From Bemisia tabaci (taxonomy: Eukaryota > Arthropoda > Insecta > Hemiptera > Aleyrodidae), in the NCBI RefSeq assembly GCF_918797505.1, contig NC_092793.1:65095660-65159659 (forward strand): a DNA stretch of 64,000 nt, in the 5' to 3' direction. Below are positions 10,524 to 18,930 of the stretch, piece by piece. The translations under genes were made by a program, and so were the position numbers. The notes beneath the pieces were generated by a model. It was given only the letters and a program-made list of their open reading frames with translations. It had not been told where the DNA came from and did no database searches. Numbering within the stretch: position 1 is the first letter of the stretch; each line of letters begins with the position of its first letter.

Positions 10524-10874
10524 TGATACCAGAAATGTCAAAAAAGATTTGGAGCCTACGTCAAAAAGAAAGGTAAGGCCTATACTCAATGAAAACTTTT
10601 AAAATCCTTTTTGATGTGATGTTTAGAGGCGAATACCCGAGTCTGAAGTAATCGACTCTCCGCGCATCCTGACCCGGGAGGTGGGCACGCGGCGACAGGA
10701 GGTTGTCTCAGTAAAATTAACTTTTCTTGCGAATCCCTTTATCGATTTTCGAAAACTTGGACTTGTTTTAAAGCTTAGAGTATGCCTAATATGTGCCTTT
10801 TTACCGATTTAATTTAGCTTATTTCGTACGGAAGATACAAGGTAGGGAAACTTACTTTTTGGATGACCCTCGTA

Positions 10875-13072
10875 TTTTTGGGAAGTTTCTTACAAATACG
10901 TTCCTTGTTCACTTAAGAAAATTAAAGAATAGCAGAGGTTTGGAAACACTGCAAATCGTGTATGTTCTCGTGATTTCACCGACAGCTTAAGACGCTCAAC
11001 GCTTGAAAGGCCACAAAAAATGCCTATGTTTTTATTTAATCGTACATTTCTCAATATGTTTGTCACATGTATTCTTTTAAGAGGATACCACTACTTCCCT
11101 ATTTTGGTTTAAACTTTGCAGATAATATTCTAGAGAGGTTGAAGCAAAATTTTAAAAATTTCTTTCGAAGACGATGAAGGGTCATCCGTCTAAGAACTAA
11201 AATGTGGTAGGAAATATGTAGCGTCGCGCAAACCGAGATGGATGATTTCACCATCCGAGTATAAGTAAGTGAGTAGGTAAGTAAGTAATGTGAAGTTATG
11301 TGCTCTGTAAATATTGTCGCTTTAAGTTAAGCAGACTTTTAAGTACCTAAGGTGGATCCCTACTACTGTAGTTGAGAAAACCGCCACCACGTGGCGCTTC
11401 GCCGAAATCTGTCGTTTTTTCCATGTTTTTCGATGCATCTGGGCGATTTGCTCAGACATAAGCCAGACTTGCGAAATTTTCTTAACGTTACTACAAAGAT
11501 TATAGTATGCTGAACAGTTATGTGCAATCAGCTTCTTTCTGCGATCATTATTTGCGGAGAAACTATGCACGCCGCGATGAAAGTTCAGATTTCTGCGCAT
11601 TTCAAAATGCCCGCGCAAACCTTTACATTCTCGGCCGGTTATCGAAAGGAGTGGGGGTTAATGCCTGGCAATTCTCTCCGGTTTCTGTCCTTTTCTTTCT
11701 CCCCTCCCCTCTCATCTCTCTCTATCTCAGGCCTCCCTTAGGTACTCTGTGCCTGCGCGCACCTCCGGATCCGACGCGAAGTGTCATCACCCCACACGGA
11801 TGTGTAAAAGGCCCGGTAGCTCTAGCAGTCGAAGTGACACCTATCTTTCGCTCTTTCCTTGTCCTCCCGATGAACAGGTGCAGGTCAAGGACCCAATTCG
11901 GGTCTCGGTCGCTGCTTTTAGACGCCGACCCAAGTTAGACCAAAGATGGAATTCCCTATTTCTTTCATAAGGCCGTTGACCTATCGGAACTAGAGGTGCT
12001 AAATTAATGTATGCGTTCATGTAAGTGCATATGGTGTTTTACTCGTACGTCCTCCAAACTCTGCATTAAAATTTTATCAACCTTTACAATATTTCATTCA
12101 GAAACTGCACCTTTTATTGGAATATCTGATCAGAACAAATCAAAATTTTCTCTTAAACATCATTCACGTATTTATGGGTGATCTGTAAAAAAAATATAAG
12201 TGTATACAGGGTTATTCAAAGTTACGCACCACTGGCCATAACTTCAGTTCTATAATTACGATAAAGACTTTCGGTTCGTGGCGTCCATCTTCATATTGAG
12301 GGGGAAACTTTTTGAGGTACTTTTTAGTTCTAAGCCCCCCCCCCTCCCACGGGGAGACGGGGCGGGGGGCAACTCAAAAATTTCAAACGGCAACTGCCAT
12401 CATGTCATACGAGTACATCCTTAGAAAGAGCATAAAAAAAGAAAATTTTTGGCGCAAACCGGAAGTCGATCCGACCCTCTCCCCCCCATCAAAAGTTAGG
12501 GGGGGTCCAAAGGTTATTTAGGTTTCCATTTTAAAATGAAGCAAATTAATGAGTTTAAGACTGATGACTCCCGACACTTTGATGCTACTTTGATCGAAAC
12601 TGGTTCGGGAATTTGATCGTCTATGGAGGGCTTATGGATCTCGATGATTCGGCCCTCCAATACATAAATCGCTGAGCGGGCCATACATGCCGCCGTAAAA
12701 TTGATGTTGTACGAAAAATAATAAATATTTTTCAAAAAACTTAAAACCACTGTACTCGTGAGAGTATAAGCTTTCAAATGAGCCCCAGTTGAGCTTGATC
12801 GGATCATTTTTAAGGCCAAGGCGGCATCAGCCCGGTAACTTTTTGAACACCACGTATGCACTATAGGTACGACCCCCTTGGATCCGCCCACGTTTTGCCG
12901 GTTAAAAATTTAATCTTCCACTTCGCTCTCCAACCACATCGATATCTTTTCAAAAAAATTGTGCCCTAGGGTGACATGAAACCAAAGAAAGGATATAGGT
13001 GTTGCGATTTGGGCCGAAATCGGCCCCTTCCACGGAATCGAGTTCCACGCCATGTTTTTCGAAGAGTTCTTG
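10875..13072. other. Intergenic, no gene supported
   Basis: I see only low-complexity tracts (GTAAGTAAGTAA near 11262, a pyrimidine-rich stretch near 11680-11730, C-runs near 12330 and 12480) and short open frames without recognisable domains. A minus-strand frame of 125 codons at 12514-12891 matches no family I know. Confidence 0.5.
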
Positions 13073-13322
13073 AAAACTCCACGGCTGACATCGAAGTCTT
13101 CATTTTGCCCCCAGGCCGCCACAGCTCCCCCAGTGGAGGATGGGCCTGTTGCAATGAAAAATTTCACTAAAATGCAAAAAGTCACAAAAGAGCTTCAAAC
13201 TTAGCATCGAGTCCGAGTACAACTTCTTACCGATGTTAACGCGGACACAGCCTATGAATTAAAAGAGAGTATTCAAAACTCTTAACCCCCTGCCCCCCTT
13301 CATTTTTGGTTGCGGAGCGGGA

Positions 13323-14168
13323 AAAACCGGGAAATGGGAAACCGGGACGAGGACCCTTGAAACGTTGCGACCAGTCGGAGGACTGCAATACAGAGACTGC
13401 CGCCCACTTTAGGGACGGATAAATTCATAAAACTGCCCCCTGAATTTCATTCGTTATCCTTGACAAATTCAATTTTTGCCTCTTTATTGTACCTGAGAAT
13501 GGACGAGTATTAACACCAGTTGCTGCCTTCTTAAAAACGTTCTGTCCAACATGGATGAAGTTGTGAATATTGAACATTTATTTCTTCCTACGCCCATTTT
13601 TTTCAACTCCGATAAAGAGAATTCCTGGAGAAAGAAGACCGAAATGATGCCGAAAAGTAGTGTCCAACTTAAACCATTTCCCGGTTTTTACAAGCTCCGC
13701 GACGAAAAATGAGGGGAGCATTGGGGGTTTCATGGATGTTTCCGTCTCTAAAGTAGGCGGCAGTCCCTGTATTGCAGTCTTACGACTGGTCGGAACGTTT
13801 CACGGGTCCTCGTCAAGTCGGACGTTACTTTCAGGCATCATTTCTGGTGAATTTCCCGGTTTTTTCCCTCTCGGCCACGAAAAATGAGGAGGCAACAGGG
13901 TTTTTTATGGATGATGATTTCGTTCCTCAAGAGGACGGAAGTCCCCGAACGGGATCCTCCGACTGGTCGCAATGTTTCAACGGCCCCCGTCAAGTTGGAC
14001 AGTAGTTTCGGGCATCATTTCTGGCGAATTCCCCGGTTTTCACCAGCTCCGCAACGAAAAATGAGAGGGGCAGCGGATTTATCCGTCCCTAAAGTGGGCG
14101 GCAGTCTCTGTATTGCAGTCCTCCGACTGGTCGCAACGTTTCAAGGGTCCTCGTCAACTTGGACAATA
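13323..14168. repeat. Subterminal ~170-bp repeats of the foldback element
   Basis: Plus-oriented units, marked by a TTTCCCGGTTTT block, an ACGAAAAATGAG block, a GGGCGGCAGTC block, ATTGCAGTC and a GACTGGTCGCAACGTTTC block, start near 13676, 13851 and 14028. One inverted unit lies at about 13323-13420. A fourth plus unit begins at 16400 beyond the LTR insertion. Most of the open frames here are just these repeats. Confidence 0.7.
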
Positions 14169-14173
14169 GATCG

Positions 14174-14360
14174 TGTATTGTCCCGTCTCGTGTCGCCCCC
14201 TAGCGGCGAACAACGCAACCTCTCAGTGTGTGCGCATCGTCATCGGAGTCCATATGTCGCGATCCGATCATGTTCGATTTGTATGAATAAACCATGTTTC
14301 TTTGCACAGTCAATCAGTCATTTGTCATTGTCATTGTCTTTCGCCACACTCAACATTACA
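14174..14360 (+). repeat. 5' LTR (187 bp)
   Basis: Starts TGTATTGTCC and ends ACATTACA. It contains an AATAAA polyadenylation motif (in GTATGAATAAACC), and matches the 3' LTR base for base on inspection. Confidence 0.93.
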
Positions 14361-14371
14361 TGGCGCAGTCG
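14361..14371 (+). other. Retrotransposon primer-binding site
   Basis: TGGCGCAGTCG follows the 5' LTR with no gap. It resembles the tRNA-Ser primer site of the Drosophila 17.6/297 group of Ty3/Gypsy elements. The tRNA identity is from memory of that family, not computed. Confidence 0.7.
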
Positions 14372-14440
14372 TTCGCGGTCGCGAGTTTAAAGTAATCGTC
14401 CGTGAAGCCGAAACGAAAAGCGTGAGTGTCAATCCACGTG

Positions 14441-15295
14441 ATGGCGTCGAGCCTAAAACCGCCAAAGCCGCTCGTGCTGACTGGAAACCTATCCCAAAAC
14501 TGGAGAACGTTCAGACAGGAATTTGAGCTCTATCTGACGGCCTCTGGCCAAAGAAAACGTAAAAGTGCTGAAAAAGTAGCTTTGCTTCTTCACATAATTG
14601 GTGCCGAGTCCCGTGAAGTGTACTACACGCTGGGAAGCACAGGCACTGAAGATGAAAGTGAGGGTGAGGAAACGCTCGAAACATTGTATGATAAGTTCGA
14701 GAAATATTGTAATCCCAAGAAGAACATCCTCCACGCACGTTCCCTGTTCTACTCACGAAACCAAAAGGTAGGGGAATCCTTCGACAGTTTTTATAATGAC
14801 CTCAAAAAACTGGCTAAAGATAGCGAGTTTGAAAACATCAAAAGTAGTCTGAGAGACCGTCTAGTATTTGGCTCAAACGACACCGTCATTCAAGCAAAAC
14901 TGATCAAAGCTGGTGATGTTTCTCTAGAAGATACTGTAGAGCGTTTAAGGATTGCGGAAATCACGAGACGCCAAACATCTGAAGCCCTCGCCAAACCGCA
15001 AGAAGTTGCTGCGGTAGAAGCTCAAAAACCTGTGTATCGCAAGTCGTACCCTAAGTCTCCAAAGCCTGGTACAAAGTATCAACCCAAGACGCAAACCCCT
15101 GATCAACAGTCTCACGTTACAGGTGAACTCAAGAAGATCGATTGTAAATGGTGTGGCAAGCAACATGTGCGGGATAAGTCGCTGTGTCCAGCCCAAGGCA
15201 AGACGTGTACCCGCTGTAAAAAGCTCAATCATCTGGCAGAAGTTTGCAGAAGTAAACAAGTTGCGGAAGTTCGAGTAGAGCCAAGCAGTGCATAG
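14441..15295 (+). CDS. Gag-like protein of the LTR retrotransposon
   Basis: This intact 284-codon frame begins at ATG 14441; the same frame is open a few codons upstream but has no ATG there. The N-terminal two thirds is a helical retrotransposon-Gag domain (residues about 5-180, with motifs around NWRTFRQEFELYL and SFYNDLKKLA). A basic, proline-rich linker follows. Two zinc knuckles close the protein: one of form CX2CX3HX6C (starting CKWCGKQH) and a canonical CX2CX4HX4C (CTRCKKLNHLAEVC). Its role would be particle assembly and RNA packaging. The stop falls two bases before the integrase remnant. No protease is visible. Confidence 0.85.
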   Translation: MASSLKPPKPLVLTGNLSQNWRTFRQEFELYLTASGQRKRKSAEKVALLLHIIGAESREVYYTLGSTGTEDESEGEETLETLYDKFEKYCNPKKNILHARSLFYSRNQKVGESFDSFYNDLKKLAKDSEFENIKSSLRDRLVFGSNDTVIQAKLIKAGDVSLEDTVERLRIAEITRRQTSEALAKPQEVAAVEAQKPVYRKSYPKSPKPGTKYQPKTQTPDQQSHVTGELKKIDCKWCGKQHVRDKSLCPAQGKTCTRCKKLNHLAEVCRSKQVAEVRVEPSSA

Positions 15296-15296
15296 A

Positions 15297-16090
15297 GTTC
15301 TCAGCATCCAATTATTTGGTCCTTATTGACTACTACTCTAAATGGATCGAGCTAATAAAACTTCCTTCAAAAACAGCTCAAGCTGTTATACATGTACTAA
15401 AACCAATTTTTGCCACTCATGGCATTCCAACTATCTTTAGAGCGGACAATATGCCGTATGATTCTATGGAGTTTCGAGACTTCAGTTATAGCTATAATTT
15501 TAAACTTGTTACCAGCTCACCCCTGTACCCCAAAAGTAATGGACTAGCCGAAAAGGCAGTAGGTATTTGCAAACAAATGCTAAAAAAAAGCACAAGATTT
15601 AGAGTTAGACATCTACACTTTGTTAATGGAATACCGGAACACACCAGTTCTGAATTCAAAATTTTCTCCAACCCAACTGTTATTTAGCCGCCTAACAAAG
15701 ACCACCCTCCCCATTTCGGATAGACTCCTAGAACCGAAAATTGTTCAAAATTTCCAACAAATCCAAAAACAAAATGATGTTCGTAACAAAAGGAACTACG
15801 ACAAAAATGTATCCCACAATAATGAAAAATTTTTTGAACCCAATCAAAACATAGCCCTTCATGATGGTACCAAATGGGGTCCAGCAAAAATTATCAAACC
15901 TTCAGGCGAGCCTCGCTCCTATTTAATAGAAGAGCCGAATAATTCCATTAAGAGAAGGAACACAAGTTTTCTAAAGAAATCCTTGGCTACACGCTCAGAG
16001 CCAGCTGCTCCGCCCTCTCATATTAATGCACCTCGCCCTAAGCGGGAAATAAAGAAACCATCAACGCTCAAAGATTTTGACCTCAAGTAG
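15297..16090 (+). pseudogene. Broken integrase fragment of the LTR retrotransposon
   Basis: Two overlapping frames (up to 15687, then from about 15620 to 16090) encode an integrase catalytic core and C-terminal part. The first has the DYYSKWIEL motif (first Asp), an RADN motif (second Asp) and SNGLAEKAV (catalytic Glu), so the D,D,E residues are present. The N-terminal HHCC zinc domain is missing: the deletion junction lies right after the gag stop. A frameshift near 15620-15690 separates the core from the C-terminal region. The pol genes upstream of integrase were deleted with the zinc domain. It cannot make a working integrase as it stands. Confidence 0.82.
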
Positions 16091-16198
16091 AAACCTTAAT
16101 CATTATGTAAAATTTTTTCTTTTTTTTTTCTTGGTCAAAGGGTGAAAGTTGTTTAGCATCTAGTTTTAGTTAGTTTTATTTTCAGGAGAAAAGGGAGA

Positions 16199-16385
16199 TG
16201 TATTGTCCCGTCTCGTGTCGCCCCCTAGCGGCGAACAACGCAACCTCTCAGTGTGTGCGCATCGTCATCGGAGTCCATATGTCGCGATCCGATCATGTTC
16301 GATTTGTATGAATAAACCATGTTTCTTTGCACAGTCAATCAGTCATTTGTCATTGTCATTGTCTTTCGCCACACTCAACATTACA
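16199..16385 (+). repeat. 3' LTR (187 bp)
   Basis: Identical by eye to the 5' LTR. It is preceded by a purine-rich tract (AGGAGAAAAGGGAGA) ending at 16198, the plus-strand primer. Confidence 0.93.
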
Positions 16386-16659
16386 GATCGGGCACTATTT
16401 CTGCCGAATTTCCCGCTCCGCAACCAAAAATGAAGGGGGGCAGGGGGTTAAGAGTTTTGAATACTCTCTTTTAATTCATAGGCTGTGTCCGCGTTAACAT
16501 TGGTAAGAAGTTGTACTCGGACTCGATGCTAAGTTTGAAGCTCTTTTGTGACTTTTTGCATTTTAGTGAAATTTTTCATTACAACAGGCCCATCCTCCAC
16601 TGGGGGTCTGTGGCGGCCTGGGGGCAAAATGAAGACTTCGATGTCAGCCGTGGAGTTTT

Positions 16660-17023
16660 TGGAATTATTTGGAAATATTTTCGGGGCAAGCACCCCAGAA
16701 CCAGAATTCTCTTCCGCCAGCCACCCCCTCCCTCCCGGTTCGAAGAGTCTGGATCCGCTCTGGGATCCGCTTTTATGCGGCAAAACCAAGAGGCAGCTAA
16801 GAGCAACGGCTAGGTGGCAGGTACCTGCTAGCAAGTGTGGTAGGAAGGAGGGAGGAGAGAGGGGCTGGAGTGGAAAAGTCACACACCCCCGCGGCCCGCG
16901 GCAGGCGCCTTTGCGTAGGAGGGAAATTATGTCATCGAAGCAGCCAGCAGGACTGCCAGGCGTCTAAACTAAACTGGCCGCGTGCGGGGTGGTGGTCTGG
17001 TGGCGGAGCAGTGGAGAGAAAAG
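16660..17023. other. Spacer between foldback and MITE
   Basis: GC-richer sequence, no gene supported. The last eight bases (17016-17023, GAGAAAAG) are the left target-site copy of the next element. Confidence 0.5.
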
Positions 17024-17335
17024 TAGAGTCCCTTTATACTGAGAGTCAAGACAATTCGGCTCATGGATGTCACAAACGGGAATAAAGATTACAGAAATTG
17101 AACGTTTTTCGTAATCTTTGATCGGCCCATTCTCAAACTCCTTTCTCCGTTCCTCCTCTCATTCCGTTTGTTCCTTGCCGAACCCGTGATTCCCTGGTCC
17201 ATTCCAGATTATAATCTTTGCAATCGGTGAAAATGTAATCTTTATTCCCGTTTGTGACACTGTGAAGGCCTAAAATACGGGAACCAATCAGAAATGGATT
17301 CGAATTGTCTTGACTCTCAGTATAAAGGGACTCTA
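17024..17335. mobile_element. hAT-like MITE copy B, 312 bp
   Basis: It has the same length and TIRs as copy A at 1203-1514 and differs at only a few positions. It is flanked by a perfect 8-bp duplication GAGAAAAG (17016-17023 and 17336-17343). Confidence 0.88.
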
Positions 17336-17360
17336 GAGAAAAGATGAGAGAGTGATCAGT

Positions 17361-17427
17361 CATGGATAAATATACCCGTAGTAAATATATACTACGTATA
17401 TATATACGTAGTATATATTTATCCATG
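17361..17427. repeat. 67-bp palindrome flanked by GATCAGT
   Basis: Starts CATGGATAAATATA and ends in its reverse complement, with a (TA)n-rich centre. Direct repeats GATCAGT flank it at 17354-17360 and 17428-17434, which suggests a miniature transposon or an excision-repair product next to MITE copy B. Confidence 0.6.
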
Positions 17428-17434
17428 GATCAGT

Positions 17435-18589
17435 GGTGAGAGGGGGAATCAGCCCTCGGACTGCACCGACTCTCGGAAGAGGAGAATTCGAACGTTTGTC
17501 CGAGCCGGCACGATCGGTGCCTAAATCCGCTTTCCTCAATGAAGTATCGTGATTTTTGAAAGAAATGTGGCACGTCCGCGCGCGCGGCTCGTTTGAATAA
17601 GCGCACAAGTGAAGATTCTCATTACGGCGTGCATATTTTCGGGTACTAATTTTCATTTAAGGTTAACATCGATTATAGCTGCATAATCCTGAGGATATGT
17701 ACTTTGTAGTAACGTTGAGAATTTTTAATATATTCAATCCTGACTTCACAAATTAATGAGAAGTGACAAAAAATGGCATGTTTTAAGATCAGCGACTGTG
17801 GCGCCATCTCTTAGAATTTTTTTTGAGAGCTTTATGTAGGGTTCTAACTTAAGCATCTGCCAATGAGGCTGTATCAATATATACCTATCGACGAAGAAAC
17901 TATACCTCACCACGTCTGTGTTAAGTGTACCAGCTTCCCCATCACAATTTACTTTTTTGAAAGATAGATGCATAGCCACCGTCCTTGGGGAAAATTTTGT
18001 GTAAAATTCATTTGACCCATCAAGAATATTTTACTTTTTGAGCAAAAAAGTTCATTGATTTGGTCAACTGATAAGTTCCAATTAGTGTTTCGTAAAAACA
18101 ACACGTTGATTAAAAAAACTTGAGTACTGCCAACCTCGTTGCTCAAGAGAAACCAAGTTTGTTTGCAATTAAAATTCTATGACTTTACAGATGAGAGTTT
18201 GCCTCAGTGTCATAAAGGCTCACAGTGATAAAGAGCTGAGTGCTCTCTCGCATTGTTTAACATTAAGCGGCCTAGTTTTAAATGAAAAATTGTAAAAAGA
18301 AACTTCTTGTAAATACAGACAGCTCTTTGATATTTTTTCCCGGCTTTTTAATTAGACGCATTCAATTCACTTCTCTTTCATCGTGCAACATTTTACGTAG
18401 GTATGAACGAAAGCAGGACTCCTGGTAAGAGAAGGAAAAGAAGGGGGGGGGGGGGGGGTCAGACCAGTTTATCAGATTCATGCTTTCTGTTTTTTTCTTT
18501 TATTTCTTTTCTTTTTTTTAAAGTTTTATTTGGAAGAGCAAACATGCATGGGTAGGTAATAACTTCCAGAAACTAACTTGAATTGAAAT
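17435..18589. other. Intergenic, AT-rich
   Basis: No gene is supported. It contains a run of about 18 G (18441-18458) followed by a pyrimidine-rich stretch. Confidence 0.5.
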
Positions 18590-18930
18590 CTGCTGCAAGA
18601 TCGCAAAATAATGTTTCCTCCGGCAAGAATGCAGGGAAGATGGCCAGCAGGCTAGCAGACTGAATTGCAGTTTTGCTGCAGAATTGCCACAAGATCTCAA
18701 GAAGCACCCGAAATTTGCTTGCTCGAGAAACCTCCCTGCAAGATTGCAAAACAATGTATGCTCCAAGATTAAGACTCAAACTTGCAGCAAAATTGCGGGA
18801 GAGATGACCGGCAGGACGAATGTGCAGCCTTGCTACGAGATTATGACAAGATCACAAGGGACATGCGGATTCTGCTTGTCAGTGCAACCTTGCTGCAAGA
18901 TTGCAAAACAATGCTTCACCAAAACAAACG
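18590..18930. repeat. Degenerate ~150-bp tandem repeat, three units
   Basis: CTGCAAGATTGCAAAACAATG-type blocks start at 18592, 18735 and 18893 (spacing 143 and 158). They are interspersed with related TTGCAGC and ACAAGATC blocks. Units are strongly diverged. Confidence 0.6.

Larger units (their letters stand above)
9983..10770. repeat. ~318-bp inverted repeat holding transposase ends
   Basis: The arm 9983-10300 is a close reverse complement of 10453-10770, with a spacer of about 150 bp. Each arm carries the last ~20 codons of a mariner transposase and the 3' sequence that follows; only the right arm is continued by a mariner TIR (10771-10874). Confidence 0.8.
6810..10874. mobile_element. Composite bounded by mariner-type inverted repeats
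   Basis: A 104-bp inverted repeat at 6810-6913 (starting TACGAGGGTCGTTCAAAAAG) is matched in reverse complement at 10771-10874 with about five mismatches. Both ends carry a TA dinucleotide, the target site of mariner/Tc1 elements. The TIR sequence is of the mariner type, though far longer than the usual ~30 bp. Inside lie a foldback element (7300-7924), direct repeats, a minisatellite, a pyrimidine tract and two inverted relics of a mariner transposase end. That makes it an inactive composite rather than a simple 1.3-kb mariner. Confidence 0.65.
14174..16385 (+). mobile_element. Young, internally deleted Ty3/Gypsy-like LTR retrotransposon
   Basis: The 2212-bp element has two 187-bp LTRs that are identical on reading (TG...CA ends). 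It is flanked by the 5-bp target duplication GATCG (14169-14173 and 16386-16390). A primer-binding site follows the 5' LTR directly and a polypurine tract precedes the 3' LTR. Between them lie an intact gag-like frame and a broken integrase fragment; protease, reverse transcriptase and RNase H are absent. Identical LTRs imply recent insertion, so it was mobilised in trans by a full-length relative. The Ty3/Gypsy assignment rests on the primer site, Gag zinc knuckles and integrase core. Confidence 0.9.
13073..16659. mobile_element. Foldback element, interrupted by an LTR retrotransposon
   Basis: The arm 13073-13321 is a close reverse complement of 16412-16659. Inside are diverged ~170-bp repeats, with one inverted copy beside the left arm and three direct copies after it. 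The right part is interrupted by the 2.2-kb LTR element at 14174-16385. Removing that element and one GATCG copy leaves a foldback of about 1.37 kb. Beyond 13073 and 16659 the flanks lose similarity, and no target-site duplication is evident. Confidence 0.75.

Noticed and set aside
12208..12870. Element beginning ACAGGGTTATTCAAAGTTAC
   Set aside because: It looks like a transposon end, but I found no matching inverted end or target duplication nearby.
12514..12891. Minus-strand frame of 125 codons
   Set aside because: No recognisable domain, repeat-rich surroundings and no splice context; length alone does not support a gene.
13660..14390. Plus-strand frames of 75-168 codons
   Set aside because: They run across the foldback's ~170-bp repeats and into the 5' LTR, so they are repeat translations.
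16203..16433. 76-codon frame starting in the 3' LTR
   Set aside because: It is the same translation as in the identical 5' LTR, not a separate gene.
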